Positions 28,406 to 38,201 are shown, numbered from the stretch's first letter. The stretch: DNA of 64,000 nucleotides from Nocardia stercoris (GCF_003696265.1 NZ_RFFH01000005.1:310001-374000), one strand, 5' to 3'. Notes: generated from the letters alone by a model not told the origin. Numbers and translations are program-made.

Positions 28406-29137
28406 ATGAGCGGCCCGTATGGTCCGAACGACGCCCCGGCGCCAGGGGGAGACCGGAGTAGCGAACCGACCGAGCAGTGGACCGGGCAGCCGGCCGCCCA
28501 GCCCGCCGCCGCTCCGCAGTGGGCGGCTCCGCAGCCCGGCCAGCCGCAGTGGGGGCAGAGTCAGACCGGGTGGCCGCAGCAGCCGGCGACGCCGCAGCAG
28601 CCCGCGGCCGGCCAGCCGCAGTGGGCGCAGCAGAGTCAGCCGTCGTGGCCGCAGGCCGCGCCCGCGCAGCCCGCGCAACCGGGATGGGAGTCCACGCAGC
28701 AGCAGTGGAGCGGGCAGCCGCAGTGGGCGCAGCAGCCGACCGCCGCCGGTCAGCAGTGGGGGCAGCCGCCGGCCCAGGCCGCCGGTCAGACCTCCTGGGA
28801 CCAGAATCCGCTGACGGTGACGCCCGCGAAGAACCGCAAGCCGCTGATCTTCGGCGGGGTCGTCGCGGCGGTCGTGGTGGTCGTGCTGGCGGTGCTGGGC
28901 TTCGTGTTCTTCGGCAGTGACAAGCTGGACGACCACGCGGTCGCACAGGGTGTGCAGAAGGTGCTCAAGGACTCCTACGGCATCGACGACGTGCAGTCGG
29001 TGAGTTGCCCGTCCGGGCAGAAGGTGACCGTGGGCAACACCTTCACCTGCTCGCTCAAGGTCGGTGGCGAGCAGAAGACCGTCACCATCAAGGTGACCAA
29101 GGACGACGGCACCTACGAGGTCGGCCGCCCGAACTGA
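28406..29137 (+). CDS. DUF4333 membrane protein with Gln/Pro/Trp-rich N-terminus
   Basis: A 243-residue single-pass protein. Residues 1-140 are low-complexity repeats of PQW, QPQWAQQ and similar, probably cytoplasmic and disordered. One transmembrane helix follows (about residues 145-167, LIFGGVVAAVVVVVLAVLGF). The extracytoplasmic part (SYGIDDVQSVSCPSGQKV ... FTCSLKVGGEQKTV) has the two Cys of the DUF4333 family, likely a disulfide. ATG 28406 has GGAGG upstream. Position matches the membrane protein Rv2091c. Function unknown. Confidence 0.85.
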   Translation: MSGPYGPNDAPAPGGDRSSEPTEQWTGQPAAQPAAAPQWAAPQPGQPQWGQSQTGWPQQPATPQQPAAGQPQWAQQSQPSWPQAAPAQPAQPGWESTQQQWSGQPQWAQQPTAAGQQWGQPPAQAAGQTSWDQNPLTVTPAKNRKPLIFGGVVAAVVVVVLAVLGFVFFGSDKLDDHAVAQGVQKVLKDSYGIDDVQSVSCPSGQKVTVGNTFTCSLKVGGEQKTVTIKVTKDDGTYEVGRPN

Positions 29138-29144
29138 TTCCGAT

Positions 29145-29168
29145 GGCCCGGCCGACGGCGGCCGGGCC
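29145..29168. terminator. Bidirectional hairpin between convergent genes
   Basis: GGCCCGGCCG and CGGCCGGGCC (10 bp, 4-nt loop) lie exactly between the DUF4333 gene and the convergent exonuclease gene. Confidence 0.65.
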
Positions 29169-29174
29169 GGGTGA

Positions 29175-30134
29175 TCAGGCTGCCGCCAGGGCGGCCAGCA
29201 GGCGGGCGACCGGCCGTTCGGCGTTGTACGCGGCGGCCAGCTTCGCCAGCAGCACCGGGTCGGCCGGTGCGGCGGGCAGCAGGTCGGGACCGGATACGAC
29301 GACATCGGCGTCCCGCACCACCCGCACGACGGGTGCGGCGGCCGCCAGATAGTCCGCCGCGGCCTCGAGTTTGGCGCGCACCCCGCGCGCCAGATCCGTG
29401 GCCGGATCGGCGGCCGCGGCGATCAGGGCATCCAGGCTGCCGAAGCGGGAGATCAGGGTGGCGGCGGACTTGTCGCCGATTCCGGGGACCCCGGGCAGGC
29501 CGTCGGACGCGTCGCCGCGCAGCGTCGCCATATCGGCGTAGGCCGGGCCCGCGTTCCCTTGCGGCACACCGTATTTCGCGGCGACCTCGGCCGGGCCCCA
29601 CAGTTCGGCCTTGGCGAGGCCGCGGCCGATGTAGAACACCCGCACCGGGGGTGCGGGGTCGTCGCGGACCAGCTGCAACAGATCCCGGTCGCCGGACACC
29701 ACGATCGTCTCGTCGGCGCGTTCCCGGGTCGCGAGCGTGCCGATCACGTCGTCGGCCTCGAGGCCCTCGGCGCCGGCGGTGGCGATACCGGCCGCGGTGA
29801 GCAGCTCGAGGATCATGCCGACCTGCGGGATCAGCGTGTCCGGCACCTCCTCCGAACCCGCTGCGGCACCGGCGGATTCGTCGACCCGGTGCGCCTTGTA
29901 GGACGGCAACAGCGCGACCCGGTAGGCCGGGCGCCAATCCAGGTCCAGGCAGACCACCAGCCGGGACGGCCGATGTGTGGTGATCAGCGCGGCCACCATG
30001 TCGGTGAAGCCGCGCACGGCGTTCACCGGCCGGCCGTCCGGGGCGGTGATCTTCTCCGGGATCGCGTAGAAGGCGCGGAACCACATGCTGGCACCGTCGA
30101 GCAGCAGCAGCGGACCGGTCTCGGGTGTAGTCAC
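29175..30134 (-). CDS. Stand-alone 5'-3' exonuclease (PolA N-domain/FEN-like)
   Basis: A 319-residue flap/5' exonuclease related to the N-terminal domain of DNA polymerase I. Landmarks are [18 protein letters not shown] at the N-terminus, the metal-binding [12 protein letters not shown] and [12 protein letters not shown], and the helix-hairpin-helix [23 protein letters not shown]. Start GTG 30134 gives this N-terminus; the longer open frame to 30290 overlaps the promoter of the divergent pepE. Corresponds by position to Rv2090. Confidence 0.9.
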   Translation of the reverse strand: MTTPETGPLLLLDGASMWFRAFYAIPEKITAPDGRPVNAVRGFTDMVAALITTHRPSRLVVCLDLDWRPAYRVALLPSYKAHRVDESAGAAAGSEEVPDTLIPQVGMILELLTAAGIATAGAEGLEADDVIGTLATRERADETIVVSGDRDLLQLVRDDPAPPVRVFYIGRGLAKAELWGPAEVAAKYGVPQGNAGPAYADMATLRGDASDGLPGVPGIGDKSAATLISRFGSLDALIAAAADPATDLARGVRAKLEAAADYLAAAAPVVRVVRDADVVVSGPDLLPAAPADPVLLAKLAAAYNAERPVARLLAALAAA

Positions 30135-30274
30135 GGGTGCTGACGGTACTCCGCGAGGGTGACATGCGCCGTCGTGCCCGGCGCGGGGAAGCGGTCCGCG
30201 ACAGCCGCACAGCGGCGCATCCGAGTGAACGACGCTCCTGTGCCGGTGCGGACGTTCCGGTCGGTTCCGCGGCG

Positions 30275-30280
30275 TAGTGT
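30275..30280 (+). promoter_or_regulatory. -10 box, leaderless pepE
   Basis: TAGTGT ends 8 nt before ATG 30289; no Shine-Dalgarno. Confidence 0.45.
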
Positions 30281-30288
30281 CGGACAGC

Positions 30289-31416
30289 ATGAGTGCAGAC
30301 GCGGGGACCCGGTTCGCAGTGGATGTCTATGCGGCGCGGCTGGCGCGCGCGGCGGAACTGACTCGGGCGGCACATCTGGACGCGCTGCTGATCACCCCCG
30401 GGCCCGACCTGCAGTACCTGATCGGGTCCCGGGCGCAGTCGTTCGAACGGCTGACCTGCCTGGTGATCCCGTCCAGCGGGGAGACCCCGGCAGTGGTGGT
30501 GCCGAAGCTGGAACTCGCGGGGCTGGGCGCCTCGGCCGCCGGTGAACTCGGCCTGCAGATGCTGGACTGGACCGACGGCACCGACCCGTACCGGCTGGTG
30601 CGCTCGGTGCTCAATGTCGGGGCCCGGGTCGCGGTCGCCGACTCGATGCCGGCGCTGCACCTGCTGCCGCTGGCCGGGGAGTTCCACGCCATGCCGGTGT
30701 CGGCGACGCCGATGCTGCGGCAGCTGCGAATGACCAAGGACGCCGCCGAGATCGACGCCCTGCGTCGCGCCGGTGCCGCCATCGACCGGGTGCACGCCCG
30801 GATGGGGGAATGGCTGACGGCGGGGCGCACCGAGGCCGAGATCGGCGCCGACATCGCGGCCGCGCTCGTGGCCGAGGGGCACACCGGCGCCGAGTTCGTG
30901 ATCGTGGGAAGTGGCCCGAACGGGGCCGACCCGCACCACGAGGTGTCGGACCGGGTGGTCGAGCCCGGTGACGTGGTGGTGATCGATATCGGTGGCCCGG
31001 TCGAACCCGGGTACTTCTCCGACTCGACCCGCACCTATGTCCTGGGCGAGCCGGACGACGAGACCGCCGCGGCGGTAGCGGTGCTCGAGCGCGCCCAAGC
31101 GGCGGCCGTGGCCGCCGCCCGGCCGGGTGTGACCGCGGAGTCGGTGGACGCCGCAGCCCGCGACGTGCTGGCCGCCGCCGGCCTGGGCGACGTGTTCATC
31201 CACCGCACCGGGCACGGGATCGGCCTGTCGGTGCACGAAGAGCCGTACATCGTCGCGGGCAACGACCTGATCCTGGAGCCGGGCATGGCGTTCAGTGTCG
31301 AGCCCGGGATCTACTTCCGCGGCCGCTGGGGTGCGCGCATCGAGGACATCGTCGTGGTCACCGAGGACGGTTGCGAGCCGCTCAACCTGCGGCCGCACGG
31401 GCTCACCCAGCTCTGA
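30289..31416 (+). CDS. pepE: M24 metallopeptidase, Xaa-Pro dipeptidase PepE-like
   Basis: A 375-residue pita-bread-fold aminopeptidase, probably cleaving Xaa-Pro dipeptides in the cytoplasm. The five metal ligands can be seen: Asp in [14 protein letters not shown], Asp in [11 protein letters not shown], His in HRTGHGIGL, Glu in SVEPGIYF and Glu in [10 protein letters not shown]. The N-terminal creatinase-like domain covers about residues 1-150. Start 30289 is four codons after an in-frame ATG at 30277 and fits a leaderless start. Position matches Rv2089c. Confidence 0.9.
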   Translation: MSADAGTRFAVDVYAARLARAAELTRAAHLDALLITPGPDLQYLIGSRAQSFERLTCLVIPSSGETPAVVVPKLELAGLGASAAGELGLQMLDWTDGTDPYRLVRSVLNVGARVAVADSMPALHLLPLAGEFHAMPVSATPMLRQLRMTKDAAEIDALRRAGAAIDRVHARMGEWLTAGRTEAEIGADIAAALVAEGHTGAEFVIVGSGPNGADPHHEVSDRVVEPGDVVVIDIGGPVEPGYFSDSTRTYVLGEPDDETAAAVAVLERAQAAAVAAARPGVTAESVDAAARDVLAAAGLGDVFIHRTGHGIGLSVHEEPYIVAGNDLILEPGMAFSVEPGIYFRGRWGARIEDIVVVTEDGCEPLNLRPHGLTQL

Positions 31417-31431
31417 GCGCTTCGTCGCGGG

Positions 31432-31839
31432 TCACGAGCGCAGGGCGCTGCTCGCCAGCACCCGCGTGACTCGGATGGCGATCACCACCCGCTGCGGGTT
31501 GGGCCGCGGCGTGCGGTAGCGCCGGGCATAGCGTGTTTCGGCGTCGGCGACCGCTTCGGGATCGGTGAGCACCTCGGCCGGACCCTCCAGGGTGAGCCAG
31601 CGCGCGCCGTCCACCTGGGCGACGGCGGCGTAGCCGCCCCGCGCCGCATTGCGCGCCTTCACCGACGGGCCCGAGGTGATGATCCGGGCGATCCCGCTGT
31701 CGGGGTCCCAGGTGAAGCCGACCGCCACCACGTGCGGGGTACCGTCGGCGCGCAGCGTGGTCAGCGTCGCGAGATGGCGTTCGGTGACGAATTCGGTGGC
31801 GGCAGTGGACAACTCGATACGGTGGTCGGTGCTGGTCAC
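31432..31839 (-). CDS. F420-dependent split-beta-barrel oxidoreductase (Rv2074/biliverdin reductase-like)
   Basis: A 135-residue flavin/deazaflavin oxidoreductase of the PPOX fold. From memory it closely resembles M. tuberculosis Rv2074, an F420H2-dependent biliverdin reductase: [36 protein letters not shown] and [18 protein letters not shown] all have near-identical counterparts. GTG 31839 has an AGGAG ribosome binding site. It lies between pepE (convergent) and the DprE2-like gene (divergent), next to cobalamin genes as in mycobacteria. The activity is inferred. Confidence 0.82.
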   Translation of the reverse strand: MTSTDHRIELSTAATEFVTERHLATLTTLRADGTPHVVAVGFTWDPDSGIARIITSGPSVKARNAARGGYAAVAQVDGARWLTLEGPAEVLTDPEAVADAETRYARRYRTPRPNPQRVVIAIRVTRVLASSALRS

Positions 31840-32029
31840 GTGCTGCTCCTGGGAGATCGCCGGGGTCGGGTGCCTGCCGGGGGAAGCGGGCATCGGCATC
31901 GACGCTACCGGGAGGGTCTGCGGCGGCTCGTTCGGCGTCGCCGGAGGACCCGAGCACAGCGGTGGTTCCGTGCTTCGCCGGCGCGGCGAGATCGGCACGT
32001 GCGGGGCCGGGGCCGCGGACCGTGGATGG

Positions 32030-32035
32030 CAGGAT
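32030..32035 (+). promoter_or_regulatory. -10 box, leaderless SDR gene
   Basis: CAGGAT ends 7 nt before ATG 32043; it deviates from TAnnnT at the first base. Confidence 0.35.
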
Positions 32036-32042
32036 GAGACGT

Positions 32043-32798
32043 ATGGGTGTGCGGGAATGCGATGAGGGCCTGATCCTGCTGCTGGGCGGGCGCAGTGAGA
32101 TGGGGTTGGAGATCGCGGAGCGGCTGGCGCCGGGGCGGGTCGTGGTGCTGGGGGCGCGGCGCAGCGGTCAGTTGGCCGCCGAGCGGGAGCTGCTGACGCG
32201 GGCGGGGGCGACCGCGGTGCACACCGTCGAGTTCGATGCCGACGATTTGGCCGGGCATCAGGCGCTGCTGGAGAAGATCGTGGCCGAGTACGGCCGGATC
32301 GGTGTGGCGGTGCTGGCGTTCGGGATCCTGGGCAATCAGGCGGTCGCCGAGCAGGACCCGGCGGCCGCGGTCGCTGTCCTGCAGACCGACTTCGTGGCGC
32401 AGGTCAGTGTGCTGACGACGCTGGCGAATCTGCTGCGGGCCCAGGGCAGTGGGCAGCTGGTGGTGTTCAGTTCGGTGGCCGGGATCCGGGTCCGCCGCGC
32501 CAACTACGTGTACGGGTCGGCGAAGGCCGGGCTGGACGGATTCGCCCACGGCCTCTCGGATGCGTTGCACGGCACCGGAGTTCACCTGCTGCTGGTGCGT
32601 CCCGGATTCGTGATCGGCCGGATGACCGACGGCATGGACCCGGCGCCGCTGTCGAGTACCCCCGGCCAGGTCGCCGACGCCGTCGTGCGGGCCCTGCGCA
32701 AACGCACCGCCCGCATCCACGTGCCCGGCACGCTGCGACCCATGTTCTTCGCGCTGCGCCTGCTGCCGCAGTCGATCTGGCGCCGGATGCCGCGATGA
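32043..32798 (+). CDS. Short-chain dehydrogenase, DprE2-like
   Basis: A 251-residue NAD(P)-dependent short-chain dehydrogenase. The nucleotide-binding start [19 protein letters not shown], the AFGILG segment, [25 protein letters not shown] (catalytic Ser, Tyr, Lys) and [11 protein letters not shown] closely resemble DprE2, the decaprenylphosphoryl-2-keto-erythro-pentose reductase of arabinan synthesis. The position next to cobL, however, matches Rv2073c rather than the dprE locus, so it is better called a DprE2-like paralog of unknown substrate. The true dprE2 should be elsewhere in the genome. Confidence 0.8.
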   Translation: MGVRECDEGLILLLGGRSEMGLEIAERLAPGRVVVLGARRSGQLAAERELLTRAGATAVHTVEFDADDLAGHQALLEKIVAEYGRIGVAVLAFGILGNQAVAEQDPAAAVAVLQTDFVAQVSVLTTLANLLRAQGSGQLVVFSSVAGIRVRRANYVYGSAKAGLDGFAHGLSDALHGTGVHLLLVRPGFVIGRMTDGMDPAPLSSTPGQVADAVVRALRKRTARIHVPGTLRPMFFALRLLPQSIWRRMPR

Positions 32799-32913
32799 GC
32801 CCGGGCGCTGCAGCGGTTGGGACGCCGCGCCGTGCGTTCGGGCCCGACCGGAACCACGTGTGCGGCAGCGGCCCGGCGCAGGTGCTGCCGGGCCGCCGGC
32901 TGGGTGGCCGGTG

Positions 32914-34146
32914 ATGGCCTCGATTTCGGTTGGTGCGCACCCGATCTCGGTGGTCGGGATCGGTGCCGACGGCTGGGAGGGATTGGGGGCAGCGAGCCGG
33001 GCCGCGATCGCGGCGGGGGACGTGGTGTTCGGGTCACGGCGGCAGCTGGCGCTGGTCCCCGACGGGATCGCCGGCGAGCGGGTGCCGTGGCCGTCGCCGC
33101 TGGTGCCCGCGCTACCGGATCTGCTTGTCGCCCACGGGGATCGGCGGATGACGGTGTTGGCCAGCGGTGATCCGATGTTCTACGGCATCGGGGTGACCCT
33201 GGCGGGGCTGGTGGGACCGCAGGCGCTGCGGGTGTATCCGGCGCCGTCGTCGGCATCGCTGGCGTGCGCCCGGCTGGGGTGGGCGCTGGCCGAGACGCCG
33301 GTCGTCAGTGCCGTCGGGCGCCCGATGGTGGCGGTCCTGCCCGAGCTGGCCGACCGCCGGCGGCTGCTGGTCCTCACCCCGGACGCCAAGGCGCCGGCCG
33401 AACTGTCGGAACTGTTGACGCACAACGGGTTCGGTGGCTCCCGGCTGACCGTGCTGGAAGAGCTCGGCGGCCCGGCGGAACACCTCGTCACCGGGATCGC
33501 CGCGAACTGGACCGAGCCGCCCGGCGCCGCCCTGAACCTCGTGGCCGTGGAATGCGTCGCCGATCCCGGCGCGCTCCGGTCGACTCGGGTCCCGGGTCTG
33601 GCCGACGAGGTCTACCGCGGCGACGGGCAGATGACCAAGGCGGAGGTCCGGGCACTGTCGATCAGCGCCCTGGCGCCCGCACCCGGCGAGGTGCTCTGGG
33701 ATATCGGCGGCGGTTCCGGCACCATCGCCATCGAATGGTGCCGGACCCATCCGTCCTGCCGGGCAGTCACTTTCGAGCAGGCACCCGCCCGCCGCGATCA
33801 GATCGCTGTCAACGCCGCGGCCCTCGGCGCCGTCAACCTGGACATCCGCGGCGCCTTCCCCGGCGCCCTCGACGACGCGACCCTGCCGGACCCGGACGCG
33901 GTGTTCCTCGGCGGCGGCCTCACCCAGCCGGGCCTGTTCGAATCCTGTTGGGACCGACTGCCTTCCGGTGGCCGTCTGGTCGCCAACGCCGTCACCGCGG
34001 AAGCGGAGACGCTGCTGCTGAACCGGCACTCCGTCCACGGCGGAACGCTGCGCAAACTGCAGGTCTACCGGGCCGAACCGCTCGGTGGATTCACCGCCTG
34101 GCGCCCACATCTTCCGGTCGCGCAGTGGTCGGTAGTGAAGCCGTGA
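32914..34146 (+). CDS. cobL: Precorrin-6Y C5,15-methyltransferase (decarboxylating)
   Basis: CobL methylates precorrin-6Y at C5 and C15 and decarboxylates the C12 acetate. The 410-residue protein is the usual CbiE-CbiT fusion: the N-terminal tetrapyrrole methylase domain (SVVGIGADGWEGL, LASGDPMFYGIG) and a C-terminal Rossmann methyltransferase (EVLWDIGGGSGTIAIEW). GYEGDGQ-type linker DEVYRGDGQMTKAEVRAL joins them. ATG 32914 was chosen over an upstream start at 32860. The sequence around its stop codon is the founder of the downstream tandem repeat. Confidence 0.93.
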   Translation: MASISVGAHPISVVGIGADGWEGLGAASRAAIAAGDVVFGSRRQLALVPDGIAGERVPWPSPLVPALPDLLVAHGDRRMTVLASGDPMFYGIGVTLAGLVGPQALRVYPAPSSASLACARLGWALAETPVVSAVGRPMVAVLPELADRRRLLVLTPDAKAPAELSELLTHNGFGGSRLTVLEELGGPAEHLVTGIAANWTEPPGAALNLVAVECVADPGALRSTRVPGLADEVYRGDGQMTKAEVRALSISALAPAPGEVLWDIGGGSGTIAIEWCRTHPSCRAVTFEQAPARRDQIAVNAAALGAVNLDIRGAFPGALDDATLPDPDAVFLGGGLTQPGLFESCWDRLPSGGRLVANAVTAEAETLLLNRHSVHGGTLRKLQVYRAEPLGGFTAWRPHLPVAQWSVVKP

Positions 34147-34150
34147 GGAC

Positions 34151-34440
34151 GCGGGCCCGTGCGCCGCGCCTGCTTGTCGGTTCGTCCGACGGCGTGCGTG
34201 CCGCTTCCGGTCGTGAAGCCGCGGGTCACGGCATGCGGGCTCGCCGCGCGTCGCGCCGGATTGCCGGGTGGTCTGACAGCTTGTGTGCCGCTTTCGGTCG
34301 TGAAGCCGTGGGTCACGGCGGCATGCGGGCCCGTGCGCCGCGTCGGATTGTCGGGTCGTCCGACGGCGTGCGTGCCGCTTCCGGGCGTGAATCTGCGGGC
34401 CACGGCGGTGTGCGGGCGGGCGACGGGTCGCACCGGCCGG
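34151..34440. repeat. GC-rich tandem repeat between cobL and cobK
   Basis: Three imperfect direct repeats begin with GCGGGC at 34151 (84 bp), 34235 (90 bp) and 34325 (87 bp), and a partial fourth starts at 34412. Each unit ends in a version of GGTCGTGAAGCCGxGGGTCACGG, which resembles the last codons and stop of cobL (GGTAGTGAAGCCGTGAGGAC). All units are multiples of 3 bp, leaving several frames open on both strands, but none has a ribosome binding site or recognisable product. The 367-bp gap holds nothing else visible. Confidence 0.8.
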
Positions 34441-34513
34441 TGCGGTGGGGTGACGGGTCGGCGCGCTTATCGAGCGGCCACCCGGCGGCGGGTGCGGCCG
34501 ACAGGTGCGGCCG

Positions 34514-35260
34514 GTGATCCGGGTGCTGCTGCTCGGCGGTACCCGGGAAGCGCGAGACCTCGCCGAAACCCTCTCCGCCGCACCGCAGTTCGAGGTGGTG
34601 TCGTCGCTGGCCGGACGAGTGGGTGAACCGGTGCTGCCGGTCGGGCAGGTGCGGATCGGTGGTTTCGGCGGCCCGGACGGACTGCGGGAGTGGCTCGCCG
34701 CCGGTGGGATCGACGTAGTGGTCGACGCGACCCATCCGTTCGCTGCCACCATGTCGGCGCATGCCGCCACCGCCACCGCCGCGCTGGGGCTGCCGCTGCT
34801 GCGGTTGTGCCGGCCGGGCTGGAGTGCCGGGCCACGGGACCGCTGGATCCGGGTGCCGGATCTCGCGGCGGCGGCGGAAACCGTCGCGACTCAGGGTGAG
34901 CGGGTGTTCCTCACCATCGGTCGGCAGGGTGTGGGCGCGTTCGCGGCGCTGCCGCAGTGGTTCCTGATCCGGGCCATCGACCCGCCCGCCGAACTCCCCG
35001 CCCGCCACGAATTACTGCTCGCCCGTGGACCGTTCACCGTCGCGGACGAGATCGCCCTGCTCGCGGCCCACCGTATCGATCTGATGGTCACCAAAGACAG
35101 CGGCGGTGACCTCACCGCCGCCAAACTGGCCGCTGCCCGGGACCGCGGCATTCCGGTCGTGGTCGTCGACCGGCCGCCGTTGCCGCCGCGGGGCCGGCAG
35201 GTCGAAACCGTGGCGGACGCGGCGGCCTGGTTGGACCGATTCGCTTCCGGCGGAGCATGA
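34514..35260 (+). CDS. cobK: Precorrin-6A reductase
   Basis: CobK reduces precorrin-6A to dihydro-precorrin-6A using NADPH. The 248-residue protein shows IRVLLLGGTREARDLAETL, DVVVDATHPFAATMSAHA, IGRQGVGAF and VTKDSGGDLTAAKLAAA, all characteristic. GTG 34514 gives the typical N-terminus; GTG 34505 is an alternative. It follows the repeat region after cobL and is convergent with the PadR gene. Confidence 0.93.
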   Translation: MIRVLLLGGTREARDLAETLSAAPQFEVVSSLAGRVGEPVLPVGQVRIGGFGGPDGLREWLAAGGIDVVVDATHPFAATMSAHAATATAALGLPLLRLCRPGWSAGPRDRWIRVPDLAAAAETVATQGERVFLTIGRQGVGAFAALPQWFLIRAIDPPAELPARHELLLARGPFTVADEIALLAAHRIDLMVTKDSGGDLTAAKLAAARDRGIPVVVVDRPPLPPRGRQVETVADAAAWLDRFASGGA

Positions 35261-35279
35261 TCGCTGCCCGGTCCCCGCG

Positions 35280-35825
35280 CTACTGGTGGTCGGACGGTGC
35301 GCGGCCGAGCAGGGTCGGCAGCCGGTCGAACCACTCCAGGACCGCCCGCTCGTAGCGGATGCCGAAGTCGAGGGTGGCGCGTTCGTAGGGGGACAGGTAT
35401 TCCGGGCTCTCGGCCAGGAAGTGGGTGAGGCGGTGTTCGTGGGCCTCGCGGTTGGTGGCGATCATGCGGTCCAGGTGTTCGGGGTCGACGAAGTTGCCGA
35501 ACGACAAGGTCAGTAGCAGGGGGAAGCGGAGGGTTTCCTCGCCCGGCTCGCGCTCGATCCATTCGGCGAAGGCGTCCATGCCGGCGGGGGTGATGCGGTA
35601 CGGGGTGCGTTCCCGGGCGCCGGTCTCGCCCTTCTCCACCAGGCCGAGGCGGTGCATGGTGGCGAGTTCACGGTAGACCTGGCTCTGCGTGATGGTCCAG
35701 AAGTCGCCGATCCGCCGCTGCGACAGCATCGCCAGGTCCCAGCCGGACATCGGCCCCTCGTGTAGGAAGCCCAGCAGGGACGCCGCGGTCGCGTTGAGCG
35801 TGCGTTTCGGTTCCTCCTGCGTCAT
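35280..35825 (-). CDS. PadR-family transcriptional regulator
   Basis: A 181-residue PadR regulator with an N-terminal winged helix (TAASLLGFLHEGPMSGWDLAMLSQRRIGDFWTITQSQVYRELATMHRLGLV) and an alpha-helical C-terminal dimerisation domain rich in acidic residues. It has the wing KGETGARERTPYRITPAG. Start 35825 follows GAGAGGAG. It interrupts the cobalamin cluster between cobK and cobIJ; no effector or target is evident. Confidence 0.88.
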   Translation of the reverse strand: MTQEEPKRTLNATAASLLGFLHEGPMSGWDLAMLSQRRIGDFWTITQSQVYRELATMHRLGLVEKGETGARERTPYRITPAGMDAFAEWIEREPGEETLRFPLLLTLSFGNFVDPEHLDRMIATNREAHEHRLTHFLAESPEYLSPYERATLDFGIRYERAVLEWFDRLPTLLGRAPSDHQ

Positions 35826-35934
35826 ACGACTCCTCTCGACACCTACGCTCCACAATGGAGTATCGCCGTCCCATCGGGCAGCGGGGCGGCCGACACACCG
35901 GCCCGGTCCGGCGAATACCGGACCGATCCCGGAA

Positions 35935-37521
35935 TCAGGTCGTGTCGTAGCGCCGGGAGGTGAAGACCCGGGTGCCGTGCGGGGTGTCGAACGCGGTGGT
36001 GGTGGAGGCGCCGACGATGATCAGCGTCCGCATGTCGACGACCGCGGGATCGAATTCGCCGAGCGTGGTGACCCGCACCGATTCGGCTGGGCCGCCGACG
36101 TCGCGGCCCAGCACGACCGGCGTCTCGGCGGCGCGGTGTTCGAGCAGCAGTTCCCGCAGTGCACCCACCTGCCAGGTGCGCTGCGACGACGCCGGGTTGT
36201 AGATCGCGATCGCCATGTCCGCCGCCGCTACGGCGGTGATCCGCCGGGCCACGACATCCCAGGGCTTGAGCCGGTCCGACAGTGAGATCATGGCGAAGTC
36301 GTGGCCCAGCGGCGCCCCGACCCGGCTCGCGACCGCGCCCGCCGCGGTCATGCCCGGCAGCACCCGTACCGGGACGTGCCGCCACCGCGGGTCGGCGGAT
36401 TCCTCGACCACAGCAGCCGCCATGGCGAATACGCCCGGGTCGCCGGAGGAGACCACGACCACCCGGCGCCCGCGCGACGCGAGATCCAGAGCCATTGCGG
36501 CGCGCTCGGATTCGACCCGGTTGTCCGAGGCGTGCCGCTGCTGGCCCGGCCGGACCGCCACCCGGTTCAGGTAGGTGGTGTAGCCGACCAGATCGGTGGC
36601 CTCGGTCAACGCCCGCGTGACCTCGGGCGTCGTCCATTCGGGCGACCCGGGACCCAGGCCGACGACCGCGACCTCACCCGGAACGGCCGAATCTGCTTCT
36701 CCTGGAACAGGTTCGGTCGTCGGCACGATCTGCGTGGCGTCGGCGGCGGAATCAGCCGCCGATGCCGGCGTGGTCAACCGGATCGGCGTGGTCGGCGTGG
36801 GCCCGGGAACCAGCACGATCGAGAAGTACGGCACGTCGGCGTCGTCGACGTCGGCGGCGCGCAGAACCCGCTGCCGGCCGCTCGAGGCGCGCTCCACATA
36901 GTAGGCGTCGGCGAGCCGTCCCGACTTCGAGAGGGCTTGCCGCACACCGGGATAGGTGCGGCCCAGCTTCATGATCGCGGCGGCGTCGGTTCCGGCGAGC
37001 CGCTCGGCGAGATCGGCGGGATCCATGGTGCCGGGCAGTACGCTCAGCACCTGCTCGCCCTCCACCAGCGGGGTGCCCAGGGCGGCCGACGCGGCGCTCA
37101 CCGAGGTGATGCCGGGGACGATCTCGGCCTCGAACCGGTCCGCGAGCCGGCGGTGCATGTGCATGTACGAGCTGTAGAACAGCGGATCGCCCGCCGCGAG
37201 CAGCGCCACCGTGCGCCCGGCGGCCAGATGGACGGCCAGCCGCGCGGCGGCCTGCTCGTAGAACTCGTCGATGGCACCCTGGTAGCCGCCCGCGTGGTCG
37301 GTGGTCTCGGTGGTGACCGGGTAGACCAGATGTTCCTCGAGCTGGCCGGGCCGCATGTACGGCGCGGCGATCGCCCGCGAGATGCTGCGGCCGTGGCGCG
37401 CGCTGTGGAAGGCGATCACGTCGGCGGCACCGATCAGCCGGGCCGCCTTTACCGTCACCAGTTCCGGGTCGCCCGGGCCGAGCCCGATACCCCAGAGTTT
37501 GCCGGTGCTCGCCGCGCTCAT
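35935..37521 (-). CDS. cobIJ: Fused precorrin-2 C20- and precorrin-3B C17-methyltransferase
   Basis: A 528-residue CobI-CobJ fusion. The first domain (about 1-235) has LWGIGLGPGDPELVTVKAARL, LLAAGDPLFYSSYMH and VPGITSVSAASA; the second (about 270-528) has VAVVGLGPGSPEWTTPE, VVSSGDPGVFAMA, LPGMTAAGAVASRVGAPLGHDF and AIYNPASSQRTWQ. A 30-residue Ala/Pro/Thr-rich linker joins them. Start 37521 has GGGAGA upstream; an in-frame ATG at 37569 overlaps the cobH stop and would add 16 residues. cobH and cobIJ are coupled. Confidence 0.93.
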   Translation of the reverse strand: MSAASTGKLWGIGLGPGDPELVTVKAARLIGAADVIAFHSARHGRSISRAIAAPYMRPGQLEEHLVYPVTTETTDHAGGYQGAIDEFYEQAAARLAVHLAAGRTVALLAAGDPLFYSSYMHMHRRLADRFEAEIVPGITSVSAASAALGTPLVEGEQVLSVLPGTMDPADLAERLAGTDAAAIMKLGRTYPGVRQALSKSGRLADAYYVERASSGRQRVLRAADVDDADVPYFSIVLVPGPTPTTPIRLTTPASAADSAADATQIVPTTEPVPGEADSAVPGEVAVVGLGPGSPEWTTPEVTRALTEATDLVGYTTYLNRVAVRPGQQRHASDNRVESERAAMALDLASRGRRVVVVSSGDPGVFAMAAAVVEESADPRWRHVPVRVLPGMTAAGAVASRVGAPLGHDFAMISLSDRLKPWDVVARRITAVAAADMAIAIYNPASSQRTWQVGALRELLLEHRAAETPVVLGRDVGGPAESVRVTTLGEFDPAVVDMRTLIIVGASTTTAFDTPHGTRVFTSRRYDTT

Positions 37522-37565
37522 CGTGTCTCCCTCGCGAACCATCGGGTCCGCTGCTGCCGAGCCGC

Positions 37566-38201
37566 TCATTCGATCTCGCTCGCGATCGCGTTGAGGGCGG
37601 CGGCGGTGATCGCGCTGCCGCCGCGGCGGCCGTGCACGGTGAGGTATTCGACCGTACCGTCCTGTGCCAGATCCGCTTTGGACTCGGCGGCGCCGATGAA
37701 GCCCACCGGGATGCCGATCACCGCGGCCGGGCGCGGTGCACCGGCGGCGAGCAGGTTCAGCAGATGGAACAGCGCGGTCGGCGCATTGCCGATCGCGACC
37801 ACCGCGCCGTCCAGCCGGTCGGCCCAGAGTTCCAGTGCCGCAGCGGATCTGGTGTTGCCGATGCTCTCGGCCAGGGCGGGGACGCGGGGATCGCCCAGCA
37901 GGCACAGCACCTCGTTGCCCGCCGGTAGCCGCTTGCGCGTGACGCCCGCGGCGACCATGTTCGCATCACATAGGATCGGCGCACCCGCGCGCAGCGCAGC
38001 ACGGGCCGCGGCCACCACACCCACGCTGTGGTCCACATCGGCGGCCAAGTCGACCTGCCCGCACGCGTGGATCATTCGCACCACGACCTGCGCGACATCG
38101 GCGGGGAAGCGGGCGAGATCGGCCTCGGCGCGAATGGTCGCGAACGAACGCCGATAGATCTCGGCGCCGTCGGTGACATAGCTGGTGCGGGACGCGGACA
38201 T
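37566..38201 (-). CDS. cobH: Precorrin-8X methylmutase
   Basis: CobH moves the C11 methyl of precorrin-8X to C12, giving hydrogenobyrinate. The 211-residue protein has [15 protein letters not shown] with the catalytic His (RMIHA), [30 protein letters not shown] and [13 protein letters not shown]. It is the first gene of the leftward cobH-cobIJ operon. Confidence 0.94.
   Translation of the reverse strand: MSASRTSYVTDGAEIYRRSFATIRAEADLARFPADVAQVVVRMIHACGQVDLAADVDHSVGVVAAARAALRAGAPILCDANMVAAGVTRKRLPAGNEVLCLLGDPRVPALAESIGNTRSAAALELWADRLDGAVVAIGNAPTALFHLLNLLAAGAPRPAAVIGIPVGFIGAAESKADLAQDGTVEYLTVHGRRGGSAITAAALNAIASEIE

Noticed and set aside
34151..34440. Open frames through the repeat as a repeat-containing protein
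   Set aside because: Several frames on both strands are open at once, as expected from units that are multiples of 3 bp; none has a start signal or biased codon use.
34151..34440. CRISPR array
   Set aside because: Repeats are 84-90 bp, directly adjacent without spacers, and no cas genes are near; the RecB-like nuclease at 5714 is not a cas4 in context.
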